Source: Nigrospora sphaerica
Taxonomy: Eukaryota > Ascomycota > Sordariomycetes > Amphisphaeriales > Apiosporaceae
DNA: 64,000 nucleotides
NCBI GenBank assembly: GCA_018287875.1
Contig: JAGVVL010000013.1
Coordinates: 496,001-560,000, forward strand
Direction: 5' to 3'
Shown in pieces: positions 11,854 to 23,297 of this stretch. How positions within the stretch are numbered: position 1 is the stretch's first letter; each line of letters begins with the position of its first letter. The notes under the pieces are model-generated. The model was not told where the DNA came from. It saw only the letters and a list, made by a program, of their open reading frames with translations, and ran no database searches. A program made the position numbers and the translations under genes.

Positions 11854-12434
11854 TACTCGCCGACGAGCTGCTCAACGTCCTCGCCGCCGCCGTGGTGCGG
11901 CCGCCGTACCTCCTGGTGGCACACTCGTACGGCGGCATCATCGCGCGCGAGGTGCTGGCGCGGATGGGAGCCGACGGCGCCGTCGCGGGCATGGTCCTGG
12001 CCGACGCCAACGGCGAAGACACTGACGCCGAGCTACGGGCGCCGCTGCGGGCCCTCGGCGAGCTGGCGGTGCCGGCAACGGGCAGTAGGCCCGGCGGGCC
12101 CGGCCTCTACCTGGCGCTGCTCGACCTAACGGGCCTGCTCGCGGGGTGCGACAGTTTCACGGCCGACGAGCCGGCGGCGGTGGCCGAGTGGGCGGGCGCG
12201 GCCGCGAGCTCGGCGGCGCTCGCGGCGCGCCGCCAGCTCGACGGCAGCCTGCCTCTCGGCATGCGAATCATGACCGTCATCTGCGGCGAGGTCAACGCCC
12301 GGCTGCAGCGTGCCCAGCTGCGCCTCTCGGCCGTCGGTCGCTTCCTGCAGACTACAAACAGCGGCCACGCCTTCATCGTTAACGAGCCGCAGCTCGTCGC
12401 CAACGAGGCGCTTGCCGTCTGGGAGAGATGCTAA

Positions 12435-12652
12435 TTGGAAGGGTTCTAACGGGTAATGATGAGGGTCTTAGTATGGTTAGCTGCCTACTTGTATGAAGGT
12501 TCAAAAATGTTAAAGGTATACTGTATTGTACATGGAAGAGGTAGCCATGCTGTATAAGGGCTCTTCTAATATATCTAGAGGTCATTCCTCAAAGAGAATA
12601 AAGAACGTGAAAAAGCACCCGCTATTATTTATTATGCTTGCACCGGTGACGT
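12435..12652. other. Host sequence between hydrolase and element B
   Basis: About 220 bases holding the hydrolase 3' flank and the left flank of element B, which ends in the TA target at 12653-12654. No gene seen. Confidence 0.4.
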
Positions 12653-13546
12653 TAAGTTAGAGGACCCTCATTTCAGCCCTCCCACATTTGGCTCCCAAAG
12701 CAACACCACGCTTAAAACCAGCCCTATCAATAGAACTTCAAAGGCAACCTTAATTAATGACAACTCTAATATAAGAACCAGCCTTACTTAGGCTTTCGCT
12801 ATTGCTCTTTTTATTTAGACCACTTTTAATCTCCCCGATTACTAACTAAGCTTAGTGGATGTCTTTAATGTTCGCGAACTTTAAATTAGGGCTTAAATCC
12901 ACCTTCTTCTTCTTCCTTAGTCTTATAGTCTTAATCTTAGCTTTAAGAGTTTAAATTTACCTTTCAACAATAGCTAATTAAATTTTCTTTTTATTAAAGG
13001 TCTTTTATATCTTTTAAAAAAGTAGCTGTTAAATGGTTAAGTATGTTACTAGTTAATGTAAAAGCTATACTTAGTCTTAAAGTCCGATGTCTTCTTTAAA
13101 GTGGACTACACTATTATAGGCTTTCTTTAAAGGCGTTAAGAAGGGTTTATTTGAGTATAATTACTTCGATTTTAGTATATTGAGTGCTATTTAATACGTA
13201 TTTTAAATTAAATTTTAGCTTAAAAGCAGTTTATTTATTAGCTAAAAACTAGCTACTTTCCATTTATTCCGGATATTCTAATTAGTAAGCCCGGCTAAAC
13301 GAGCCTTTTAATAGTAAGTAAAAAGGTTTCGCTTACTAACTACTATTAAGTCCGTTAACTAAGTTAAAAATCCAAGCTCTTTTTAATACGCTAATTTTAA
13401 AGCGCTAAAAACGGCTAAATTAAAAGGTCAAAGGATTTGAAAAGTATAAGAGGATAGAAAAAGAATGTAAATATACTAAGAGAAGCCTTAATACATAAAA
13501 TTAATTATTATATAGTTTTTATAACCGTCTATAATTAATAGGCGGT

Positions 13547-13731
13547 TGATACGTGGCGAGTGTAGGTAAGCAGCAATAAAGTGCGGTATCCTTGTCGAGG
13601 AGGGGTCCTGCTACCCCACCTACCTAGTTGGAATATCGCACCATAGATGGTTTCCTGCCCTGATAGCCACTTCGTGGCTGGCGGACGGAATACATCATTC
13701 TTTCCCCTTCACCCCAGTCTTCGCCATATCA
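13547..13731. mobile_element. 185-bp TG...CA insertion (probable solo LTR) in element B
   Basis: GC-richer block starting TGATACGTGG and ending CATATCA, absent from the matching positions of elements A and C. It is flanked by GCGGT (13542-13546) and GCGAT (13732-13736), a 5-bp duplication with one G-to-A difference as RIP would make. There is no coding capacity and no second copy in the window, so family and orientation are unknown. Confidence 0.6.
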
Positions 13732-13791
13732 GCGATATTTAAAAAGGTCCTTAAAGGCGGTATTTAAAAGGGTCTTTAAGGGCGGTATCTC

Positions 13792-14004
13792 TGTAAGGAT
13801 CCGAAGGAATCACAATGGCACCGTCAGGTATAGGGTAGCGAAGGGCAGGCTCAATTCCACTGCAAGACTGATTCTTGCAGAATCCAAGTTCAGGTCGGGC
13901 GCCAGCAGTGCGCCCGCTCCTTGCTAGTAGGCCGCCGGTGGGTCTGTGTCGCAGGTCAGGTGACCAGCCTGCGGATGCACCTCTCCAGCGTCTCCTCCCT
14001 TACA
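13792..14004 (+). mobile_element. 213-bp solo LTR (family S), copy 1
   Basis: It begins TGTAAGGATCCGAAGG and ends CCTCCCTTACA, with perfect 5-bp duplications ATCTC at 13787-13791 and 14005-14009. It is nearly identical to the copies at 14723-14935 (reverse), 15828-16040 (reverse) and 17077-17861 (split). TG...CA ends with a 5-bp duplication are those of LTR retrotransposons. No internal domain of this family is in the window. Confidence 0.83.
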
Positions 14005-14722
14005 ATCTCAAATAAAGACTTTTTTAAGCTACTCGAGTGCTATTTAGTTTATAATCTATCCTTTTTCGGCTATAGTGAACTACTAGCCTTTAAATTAGTT
14101 TAAATCAACTAAGAACTATTATTATTAAACCCTCTTACCATTAAATATAACTAATGTGGGTAGGGCACGGCCTTAAATGGAGATACATTTAATGAAGGAC
14201 GTTTAAGCACGAGAACTAGGCTGTTTTTTTCGTACGAAGCGTTTTTTTAAACCTCTAAGTACTAGACCGTTCGATCTAGCACATTTTAGGAGTCCTACTT
14301 CATCTATATTATAGCAGTTAGCCGGCTTCACCTTTTAATTCTCCGGCAGCTAAAGATATTAGAACTATAAGCGAATTACTTCGACTAAGGCACTATTAAC
14401 ACATTGTAAGTTATAAAGCGGCTCTTTTAAACCCTTATAGCTGGGTTCCTACGTAAGAAGGCCTATAGCCATCTTTTTCTAAATGGCTCGCTATTGCCTT
14501 AAGCTTTGAGAATACGTTTAGCGAACTCTTTAACTTGGGCATATGAAGGCGGAAGCCTGAAGGCAACTTAAGTTAATATCTAAGTTAGAAGTAAATCTTC
14601 TTAAACTCATTTAAGCCTTTATTAGTTTATAAAGGCTTCAGGTTTAAGTTAGTGACTTTTAATTCGGCTTTATAATATTAACTTTAGTATACTATAATTT
14701 TAAAAGGTTTGCTTAATTTTAT

Positions 14723-14935
14723 TGTAAGGGAGAAGACGCTAGAGAGGTGCATCAGCAGGCTGGTCACCTGACCTGCGACACAGACCCATTGGCGGCCTAC
14801 TAGCGAGGAGCGGGCGCACCGCTAGCGCCCGACCTGGACTTAGATTCTGCAAGAATCAGTCTTGCAGTGGAATTGAGCCTGCCCTTCGCTACCCTATACC
14901 TGACGGTGCCATTGTGATTCCTTTGGATCCTTACA
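14723..14935 (-). mobile_element. 213-bp solo LTR (family S), copy 2, inverted
   Basis: Reverse complement of copy 1, starting TGTAAGGGAG and ending GGATCCTTACA, with duplications TTTAT at 14718-14722 and 14936-14940. Copies 1 and 2 face each other inside element B about 720 bp apart, each with its own target duplication. They are therefore independent insertions and not the two ends of one element. Confidence 0.83.
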
Positions 14936-15134
14936 TTTATCCTTAGCTGTAATAGTAGCTAAGGCTTATCGAAGTTCGGCTTTAAAATACTGCTTTATTT
15001 TAAGGAAAAGAATATAGAAACTAAGTTTTAGATAGATTAAAGCAAGTTTCTAAAAGTAAATATAAAAAGGAGTCGAGGGGCTGGAAATTCGGTGGCCGGT
15101 TTTTGAGGGGCCGAAATGGGGGTCCTCTAACTTA

Positions 15135-15456
15135 CCAGTCGGGATATGGACAGCGTCGAGTTCGCCATGGAGGCGGTCAGCGGTATGGTGGCATTCGCGG
15201 CCGTACTGGGCTCCTGCTAAAACGACGACCGAGACTTGACCAAATCGACGCCCCCGACGACGTGCTACGCCTTGGCGGCGGGCTATACGTCTCGGCATCC
15301 TTCTTGACGACCCCGGCCGCTTCATTATGCCCAATGAACAATATTCTTGAAGGACCGTTCGCAGTCGACACTACAAACATTGAAATGTTTAGCCTCGACG
15401 CTCGATTTCACTGTGTTTATTCCGCGTAAGACGCTGCCGGGGGCACAAATATGATG
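15135..15456. other. Host sequence between element B and the Gypsy element
   Basis: About 320 bases of ordinary GC content. Short frames are present, but no domain is recognised. It ends in the CCTCC target (15457-15461) duplicated at the far side of the Gypsy element. Confidence 0.4.
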
Positions 15457-15461
15457 CCTCC

Positions 15462-15674
15462 TGTTACAGCATAGGTACATAGGTACAAGGGCATGGGAAC
15501 GCATGGACGACTTACCGCTGCCTGGCGGTACGTACCGCCGCTGGCTGGATATATTCCTGCCAAACAGTGACTGAGAGGATCCTGTTCCTCTTCTTTTCCT
15601 CTTCACCTGTAGTTTTCGCATCTTAATAGAACCTTTGGGTCATTAACAGATCCTTCGTTCCTTAAACCGTGACA
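15462..15674 (+). repeat. Gypsy 5' LTR
   Basis: It starts TGTTACAGCATAGG and ends GTGACA, and matches 29305-29517 with a few transition differences. It is preceded by the target duplication CCTCC. Confidence 0.9.
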
Positions 15675-15827
15675 CAACTACAGGTCTCCTTATCCGCCTA
15701 GGAAGGCTTCTATCAATATCCCAAACCCTACAGACATTCCGACGGGTACGCAGCTGCAAGCGTAACCCATACACACCGCTAAGATGCTGGCCAAACGGGG
15801 TAGATCCCTCCACCGGATCACAGAAAC

Positions 15828-16040
15828 TGTAAGGGAGGAGGCGCTGGAGAGGTGCATCCGCAGGCTGGTCATCTGACCTGCGGCGCAGACCCACCGGCAG
15901 CCTACTAGCGAGGAGCGGGCGCACTGCTGGCGCCCAACCCGAACTTAGATTCTGCAAGAATCAGTCTTGCAGTGGAATTGAGCCTGCCCTTTGCTACCCT
16001 ATACCTGACGGTGCCATTGTGATTCCTTCGGATCCTTACA
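15828..16040 (-). mobile_element. 213-bp solo LTR (family S), copy 3, inside Gypsy leader
   Basis: Reverse-oriented copy (TGTAAGGGAGGAGG...GGATCCTTACA) with perfect GAAAC duplications at 15823-15827 and 16041-16045. It lies 150 bp downstream of the Gypsy 5' LTR. Confidence 0.85.
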
Positions 16041-16045
16041 GAAAC

Positions 16046-17071
16046 TCACAAGGATGACCCCGACAATACCCGTGAGGATTCCGCCGATACGAATAACACC
16101 AGCGACATTAATAACACTGAGTTTAGATTCGTCTAAAAGCGCTATAGACGCCTTAAGCTAAAGAGACAGATAAAGGATCTCCAATAATAGATAGCTGCCT
16201 TAATCCAGCAGATAGTAGAAAGTACCTAAAGTATACCATTGCCTGTACTTCCTAATATTAAGGGCTTTTAACTAAAGGTTAAGCGCCTCTTTAACCCCCT
16301 GGTTTTCTATAATTAAAAGTCTAAAAATATTGTTAAGTTCAAGACTTAGTTTTGTTAGGTTAAGAATAAGATCCTAATAAATGTTTTCCGTTTCCCTATA
16401 GACCTCTTTAAGCAGGCCTATATTAAAGGCCGCCTTAATAGAGAAGCCAGCGATAATCTCTAGCCCTACCTTTAATAGACGCACTCTACTCCGATTTAGT
16501 TATATAAGGCCTTAATAGCATATCTTTAATAATAATACTATAACCCTAACTAAATAGAGGCTGCCTCTTTAGAATTTAAGAACCTTTATATAATCGCGGG
16601 AATAGATTTCCAGGTCTTTAAAAATAAGTTCCTTCGACTTGCTAGCAAAACTAGCTAAGTTAAGATGAATTAGAAGCGCCTCTTTAACTGAAAGCTTACA
16701 ATAGAGTTGCAAACAGTACTAGCCTCCTCCTATATTAAGAGCAGTATTAAATTCGACGTGTTTATAACCGAGGCTACTTAGATCGCACTGGTCCTCCAGT
16801 TTACTAAAAGTGACGTCCTTAGACGTCGCGTAAACCGCGGAAACCGTGGCGGTACTTGCCGAACCCCTATCCCTACTGTCGGCCAATCGGAGTCTGCTAA
16901 GCTATCGGAGAAGCGTTATATTACCTTAACCTTAGTATATCAACATAGACCCGATAAGCTCCGACACCTTTTAAAGAACCGACTTTATCTTAACTATGAA
17001 AAGCCTGGCCACTATGTTAATAACTGCTTAAAAAAGCGAGTCAATATCGACTACTCGAACTGTATTAACGC
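16046..17071 (+). pseudogene. Gypsy gag remnant
   Basis: AT-rich remnant of the capsid/nucleocapsid region with frequent in-frame stops. Near 16985-17030 the reading YEKPGHYVNNC resembles a CCHC zinc knuckle whose first cysteines are lost. There is no intact frame. The assignment rests on position after the 5' LTR and on the knuckle remnant. Confidence 0.55.
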
Positions 17072-17076
17072 TTTAG

Positions 17077-17861
17077 TGTAAGGATCCGAAGGAATCACAA
17101 TGGCACCGTCAGGTATAGGGTAGCGAAGGGCAGGCTCAATTCCACTGCAAGACTGTTGGAAGTGGTGGTTCGATCGAAAAGAGGAAGCAACCCCTTTATA
17201 AGGGCTCTTTCGATCTCGGAGGTCGTTTCTATAAAGAAACACGGAAGAATAAGGAACTTCTCTTCAAGAGGAACGAGAGTGTATTTCGTGTGCTTGCTTG
17301 CTTCAGGACAGACTAGTTACACGAAGAGGGGAGATTCAGCCTTTACTTATACCCGTTAAACCTTTATCCTCTTAGTAATACAAGGAAGAGGACGCGTAAG
17401 TGATTGCGTAAGTGATTACGTGGCTTAGAAGCATATGGAACCTTATAGAGGTTTGTGGAGCCTCATGGGGGCTCGTGGGAGCTTCAGGGAGTCACGTAGA
17501 AACTCGTGGAAACTCGTGGAACCTTGCAGAAGCTTCCGCGTGGCGAACGCCACGCTTGTGGGTAAAGCGGGCCATGCTTGCGGGTAAGCTGGCCCGTGCT
17601 CCAGGGTAGGCTGGCCCGAGCTTTAGGATAGGCTCGGTTAAAGGACTAGCTTCTCGTTAAGTGCATAGCTTAGTCCGTAGTGACAGAGAACGGTATAGGA
17701 TAAGTCCTATACCTGCAACAAAGACTGATTCTTGCAGAATCCAAGTTCAAGTCGGGCGCCAGCAGTGCGCCCGCTTCTCGCTAGTAGGCTGCCGGTGGGT
17801 CTGCGCCGCAGGTCAGATGACCAGCCTGCGGATGCACCTCTCCAGCGCCTCCTCCCTTACA
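17077..17861 (+). mobile_element. 213-bp solo LTR (family S), copy 4, split by another solo LTR
   Basis: The two halves, 17077-17153 and 17726-17861, join to a 213-bp family-S LTR once the 567-bp insertion and its 5-bp duplication are removed. Perfect outer duplications TTTAG lie at 17072-17076 and 17862-17866. Confidence 0.87.
17154..17720 (+). mobile_element. 567-bp solo LTR nested in the 213-bp solo LTR
   Basis: It starts TGTTGGAAGTGGTGG and ends ACCTGCAACA, a form common at fungal LTR ends, and is flanked by AAGAC at 17149-17153 and 17721-17725. It contains short G-rich near-repeats (GGAAACTCGTGGAA, GGGTAAGCTGGCCCG) at about 17495-17625. It has no coding domain and no partner LTR in the window. 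Confidence 0.82.
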
Positions 17862-17866
17862 TTTAG

Positions 17867-18624
17867 TTAGCTAGTAGATAGGAACTCCCCGTCCTTATTC
17901 GAACGCCGATAATCTTATAATTAAGATTCTTAACTTCGACTAAGTCGAAGATATTACAGATTTAAAAAACTAGATACCCTTAAATAAGTGGACTCCGATT
18001 TAAGGGAAGTTGTCAATATTAAGAACATATAGGATAAACAATCCTTTGATTTTTTTAAGTAAGCACTTAAAGGGAAAACCGTTTACTTTCTCTTGTATTA
18101 TAGTTTATAAAAGATTGTCTCTCTTTACTTATGCTCTTGTTAACACTAAAGTAAGTAAATACCTATTTATAAGTATAGCTTTCGTTTAAAGGCTCCTCCA
18201 ATACTTACACCTCCCTACTGTTCGTGACTTTATCCTTAACTTGTTAACGGATTTAACAGTACCCTATTATAACTAGTGGACATTGCCCTGCTAGGACACT
18301 TTTAAATTTAGAGCTATCTTATTATCCGAACCTATTTTCTAATCCTTAATATACGCCACAATGTAATAATCGGTCGCAAATAGTTAGAAATATATAATAT
18401 AACACTAAATGTTCGTTACTATTATCTTCTCTTCCCTAAGGAATAGACCCCCTAGCGTATAGAATATTATATTGCTATAAACTAGGCCGGACAGCTTTTA
18501 TAGAACCTTACCTTCGATGCAGACACTTAACGTCGTGAGTAAAAGATGGCTATCGAAGACTAGCGACGCTTAGCAGGCCGAAGATCACGATATTTAGATT
18601 CTCCTGTTATCTACGGTCTATATA
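17867..18624 (+). pseudogene. Gypsy internal region, decayed
   Basis: AT-rich sequence with stops in all frames between the split solo LTR and Tad copy 1. By position it belongs to the gag-pol junction (protease region) and continues at 23498-23946 after the Tad insertion. No motif is securely readable. Confidence 0.5.
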
Positions 18625-18753
18625 TAACTAACACCGATGGAACCGAGGAAAACTTTTCGAAACCGACCCCACATAGCGATAACTTTACAACCACGACTCT
18701 ATAAGCTACCGGATAGCCCGGAAACTATTCCTAGGGCTTCATTTAGCCTAGAA

Positions 18754-20112
18754 ATGGTCGATTCACCACCCTCGAGGCAAAGCGCGGGTGGTGGGAGCCG
18801 CCATAGGCCTGCCCCACCCCCCGAGCCGTCACCTCCGGACTCAAGAACACCATCGCTAGACAGCATCACAACACCTAGACGCAGTCTAGAGGATATACGC
18901 AGCACTATAGACAACTTCAAACGCTCCTCAGCTAGTGAAGTTAACATTGCAGCCTTAGCCGCAGCGGTTTAAGCCGCTATTCCGGTCTTAAAGACGGCGG
19001 CTAAGGAATCGGATAACCAGCTTAGCGTCGAAAGACGTATCAATACTATCGAGAACACGTTGCAAGCTATCTATAAGGAAATTAAAGCTCCTAAGACGTA
19101 CGCTGCAGCCGCTACTGCCCTTACCGCAGCCTTAGCGTCCAGGGCCCCCCAGGTAGCCAAGACTCTGCCTCCTCGACACGAATAGGAGGTAACGGTCAAG
19201 GCCGCAGGAACCAAAGGCCGCACCTACAAAGAGATCGTGCGGAAAGTTAACGTAGCAACAGGTAAAGAAACAGCAATAGCCGCATAGAAGCTTCCTAGCG
19301 GAGACTATGCTATTACCTGCAAGACAGCAGAAGAGAAGCGATAGCTGGAAACCGACTGGGCCTGGACTACCAAGGCCTTCGGAGAGAACGCCTTTATCTA
19401 GAAGAGAAAGATCCTGGTGGTGGCCTATAGCATCAACAAGGAGGCCATAGAGACGAACCAAGGGCAGCTAGGAGTCCAATTCCGGAACCAGCCCGGCGGC
19501 CCCATCGACGTCCTAGAGGCCAAGCTCCCTCGCAACGCTAAGACCTCGTTTAGGAAGGTCACGGCCCTATATATTGCAGTACCCACGGTTCAATAAGCGG
19601 AACAGCTATGCCGAGACGGCCTTATTTAGCAGTATGGCTACTATCTATACGAGCCCTTCGCTAAAGGAGCACAGCTTAAGCAGTGCTACCACTGCTACCG
19701 CTATGGACATATCGCCTGTGTCTGCCGCCACGCACGTAGGTGCGGGCTCTGCTTTTCAACAAAGCATGGCGACAAAGAATGCCCAGAAGCCGAGAATAAA
19801 AGCCGGTACTGCTGTCCAGCATACCGAGGACCACACACTGCGTGGTCCAAGGAGTGTCCAGTCCGCCAAGAGCAGGTCCAGATCGCCAAGGCTACTTATG
19901 TCACGAGACCGAAGGGATTCGCACTGCCCTCGCAAGAACCCCCTAAGCCAACAGCCGAGGACTGGCAGACAGTACAGCCGCGGAAGCGTCGAGCAACCAG
20001 CTGCCGTACTAGAAGCACTGGCAGAGCCCGCAGTAGAACCCACGAAGAGACAGATAACATGGACGTCGAAACACCGGAGTCAACACTAAACAGCATCCAC
20101 GCTCGACCATGA
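18754..20112 (+). pseudogene. Tad ORF1 (nucleic-acid-binding protein), copy 1
   Basis: ORF1 proteins of Tad LINEs bind the element RNA. The frame is continuous from before 18754 to a TGA at 20110-20112 with no frameshift but several stops (first at 18970, then e.g. near 19183, 19286, 19342 and 19399). Pro-rich N-terminus, then a central domain, then three cysteine knuckles: CYHCYRYGHIACVC, CGLCFSTKHGDKEC, and a third whose second Cys is Tyr (CPAYRGPHTAWSKEC; copy 2 has CPAC). The start codon is the first ATG inside the element. Stop TGA overlaps the ORF2 ATG. Confidence 0.8.
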
Positions 20113-23100
20113 CAACGCTAAGGATCCTACACTGGAACACGCAGAAAAGTAAGAAAGCACAGATCCCGGCAGTCGATGCTATCTCCGAAGAGTACGACGT
20201 CCTGGCTATCCAAGAGCCCTGGCGAAACCCACATATGCCGACCACCTACTGCCCGAGATCCTCTCCGTACTACCTTCTCTATGCCGCCGAGGGAGGTAGA
20301 GCTTGCATTTACATTAATAAGAAGCACCCCTTAGCGCAGTGGACTTATAAGGCGCAATCAAATAGGTGCAACATCACAATCCAGTTGCTAGATAGTCCTA
20401 TAATAGTTATCTGCGTATACTCGCCTCCTCCTGGATCGATTAGCAGATCAGACCTGCTAGCTATCGAAGCCCTCCTTACCGGTCCCCAGCTAGGACGAAC
20501 AGTCCTTATAGGAGACTTTAACGTCCACCACCCTGTTTGGGGAGGATATAACGTCCGACCTTATAAGGCAGCCGACAAGCTACTCCAGCTAGCAGAATTC
20601 TGGAGACTCCAGCTTATCACTCCCCCTGGAACACCGACATGGACTCGAAGAGGGTGCATGGACTCCACGATCGACCTGGCGTGGGCCACGGACGATCTCC
20701 GAGCTGCCTACGACGGGTACGCCCTATATGCTGGATCCGATCACCTCCCCCAGGTGATACGCGTGGCTGGACCTCAAAACGACCCCCAGAACAAGCCACG
20801 GCGCAGCTGGAAAACAGCTGACTATAACCAAGCGAAGGCCGAGGCGACACACCTTCCGCAGCCAGGGCTACTCGAGACACCGGGGGAAATCGATAGATAC
20901 ACCGAAACGTTAACTAAGGAGCTAACTCGGATAGCCGACTTAGTTGCCCCCCTCCGCCACTCTAAGGGGAGAGGCAAGGCATAGTGGAACCACGAAATAA
21001 AAGAAGCTATAGAGGAGGAGAGACGAGCCCAGCGAACATGGCTATCCGATAGGACAGACGCAGCCTGGCGAGCCCTTCGGTAAGCATCCCTTACGAAAAA
21101 GAAAACGATCCGCACTGTAAAGACAGCGACCTGGAGAAACATGCTTCACGAGGCCTCTAGCCAGCCAGCTGGAGTCTGGAACATCGCGAGATGGGCCAGA
21201 ACCGAAGGAGCCGCACCGCCGCTACCTCCAGCCGTCCCCACGCTTCACACACCGCGAGGCGAAGCAACGACCTATAAGGAGAAAACGGAGGCCTTCCGAG
21301 AGAGGTTTTACCCTCTCCCTAAGGCCATGTATACCGGCTTCCGTACAACAAACCGGCTTACAGCGCCTCTCGACATCGACGGCGAGGTGACAGCGGAGCA
21401 GGTCCAAGACGTCTTAAGCAAGGCAGGCCAGTGGAAAGCACCTGGACTAGACCAGCTTCCGAACGGATTCCTTAAGCGCTTAGGAAAACCCCTCTTCCAG
21501 GCCTTGGCCTCCCTAGCGGAAGCATGCTGGCGTATAGGATACTATCCAACAGCGTTCCGTAAAGCAGTGACCGTTATCCTCCAGAAGCCAGGAAAGCAGC
21601 CAAACGAGTACCACTAAGCCGGCGGATGGAGACCTATCGCGCTACTTAACACCATGGGGAAGGTGATCGAGAGCCTGCTGGCGCAACGGCTAGCCAGCTT
21701 TGCGGAAGAAAACGGGCTGCTCCCGGACGAACAGATGGGGAACCGAAAGGGCCGCTCCACGGAAACGGCCTTACGGCTGCTAACGGACTTAGTCCGAACA
21801 GCCTGGAAGCATGGAGGTGCAGCAACCCTTCTATCGCTGGATATCTCAGGCGCTTTCGACTCCGTTGACTATAGAAGGCTCCTTGCTAACTTACGCGTGT
21901 TACAGATCCCTATATGGACTATTAACTGGATCCGAAGCTTCCTATCCGACCGATCTACCACGCTGTTTTTCGACGGCCAGGAATCGGACGAGATCCTAGT
22001 CCCAGCAGGCGTCCCGCAGGGCTCAACCTTATCGCCCATCCTCTTCTGCCTTTATACAGCCGGTCTCTATAAGGCTCTCCGCGCTGTACCAGGGATAGCC
22101 ACTATAGCCTTCGCAGACGACACCAACCTCGTGGGCTTCGGCTTAAACCCAGAGCAGACCTACGAGCAGCTAGAAGCCGCTCATAGGGTCTGCAAAGAAT
22201 GGGCAGTCAGCCACGGTATAACCTTCGCAGTCCAGAAATACCACCTAGTCCACTTCTCCCGAAAACGAAAAGGTCCGGACACAAAGATAGCCTTAGAAGG
22301 CCACGAAATCGAACCAGAAGACTCCTGTCGCGTCCTTGGCGTCCAGGTAGATAGGCGTCTCCGCTAGGACGCCCATATCCAGTCGATATCGAAGAAGATG
22401 GCCACGCAGGTCTATGCTCTAAACCGGATAACCGGCTCGACATAGGGTGCGTCTCTTCAGCGAGCCCGCCAAGTCTACACAGCTGTCGTACAGTCTACGA
22501 TAGGATACGGAGCCTCAGAATGGCACCATCAGATCTCGAAAAGCAGGGCTAAGACACTAGGCGATATCCAGACCGAGTGCCTCCGCAAAGTCACAGCGGC
22601 CTTCAAGGCGACAGCAGCTACGACACTAGAAACAGAAGCCTACGTATCGCCCCTAGACGTATGGCTGAACAAAAGAGTAGCGGCGTCGGAAGAGAGGCTC
22701 CAACAGCCACGTATCGCATCACTTATCCAAGCTAGATGCGACATGGCAGCCAGGTGGATCCTAACAAGGCCGACTCGACGGCGCAGACCGACAGGTCCGG
22801 AAGTCCCCGACCGCAAGAGATGGCTAGACACGTGGCTAGCCGGAGTGTCGGCAAGCAAGGCCGAAGAGAGAGACTGGCTCCAGAGATGGCAAAAAACGCA
22901 GCAAAATCGAACAGCACGAGCCCCGGCAGCAACTAAGATGCCGCCAGACAAGCACGTCCTTAAGCTCCATAAGGGACTCCACAAGGCGGAGAGCTCGATC
23001 CTCGTCCAAGCGAGGACTGGCAAGATTGGGCTGCGAGACTTCCTTTTTAAGCGTAAGGTTCCAGGATTCGACAGCCCCTGGTGCGACTGCGGTCAAGGCA

Positions 23101-23297
23101 GGGAGACGGTCCGGCATATCCTTGTTTTCTGCCCAAGGGAGAGAGGAAGACGAGAGCATCTCGTCCAAGCTCTAGGAGAACCGATAGACACGGACAGGAT
23201 GCTCGACACCCCAGGGAAAGCAAGGATTATAGCGAGATGGCTACTCCGTTCGGGCAGGCTAGGCATGTTCCAGCTGGCAAATCAGCTTATCAGCTAG
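20109..23297 (+). pseudogene. Tad ORF2 (AP endonuclease + reverse transcriptase), copy 1
   Basis: 3189 bp, 1063 codons, without net frameshift. The N-terminal endonuclease shows LRILHWNTQKS, AIQEPW, GDFNVHHPVW and GSDHLP. Reverse transcriptase follows with LSLDISGAFDSVDY, GVPQGSTLSPILF and the active site FADD at ~residues 668-671. The C-terminus has a Cys/His cluster, CDCGQGRETVRHILVFC. Stops at 20982, 21615 and 22365, and others near 21081 and 22443, interrupt it, each explainable by a single C-to-T or G-to-A change. In a live element it nicks the target and primes reverse transcription. Confidence 0.87.

Larger units (their letters stand above)
9825..12434 (+). pseudogene. Alpha/beta-hydrolase gene split by DNA transposon A
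   Basis: Two pieces of one alpha/beta-hydrolase fold gene. The 5' piece (9825-9992) encodes PVVVFEVGLGATSTSWGPVA followed by YRYDRAGYGRSP, the oxyanion-loop and strand region. The 3' piece (11854-12434) begins LADELLNVL, has the nucleophile elbow HSYGG with Ser near 11925, and ends with the catalytic-His region SGHAFIVNEPQLV and a stop at 12432-12434. The 1861-bp element A sits between them. Removing the element and one TA leaves GCG GTA CTC (Ala-Val-Leu) in frame, so the gene was intact at this point before insertion. The first exon is not identified. The 3' part is GC-rich and has no stops, so the insertion has not been followed by heavy decay of the flanks. Confidence 0.8.
12655..15132 (-). 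mobile_element. Fot1/pogo-type transposon B, carrying three small LTR-like insertions
   Basis: Inverted repeats AGTTAGAGGACCC at the left and its complement at the right are flanked by TA (12653-12654 and 15133-15134). The interior matches elements A and C and is heavily AT-enriched, with no usable transposase frame. It is 2478 bp long; removing the three insertions and their 5-bp duplications leaves ~1852 bp, the same size as A and C. No coding capacity remains. Confidence 0.83.

Noticed and set aside
13792..14935. The two facing family-S LTRs as ends of one inverted element
   Set aside because: Each has its own different 5-bp duplication (ATCTC, TTTAT), and the sequence between them belongs to element B.
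15462..17861. 213-bp family-S LTRs as extra copies of the Gypsy LTR, because both are 213 bp
   Set aside because: The sequences are unrelated (TGTAAGGATCC... versus TGTTACAGCATAGG...). The equal length is coincidence.
18637..18639. ATG at 18637 as the Tad ORF1 start
   Set aside because: Its first two bases belong to the target duplication, so this ATG is created by the insertion site. The first ATG inside the element is at 18754.
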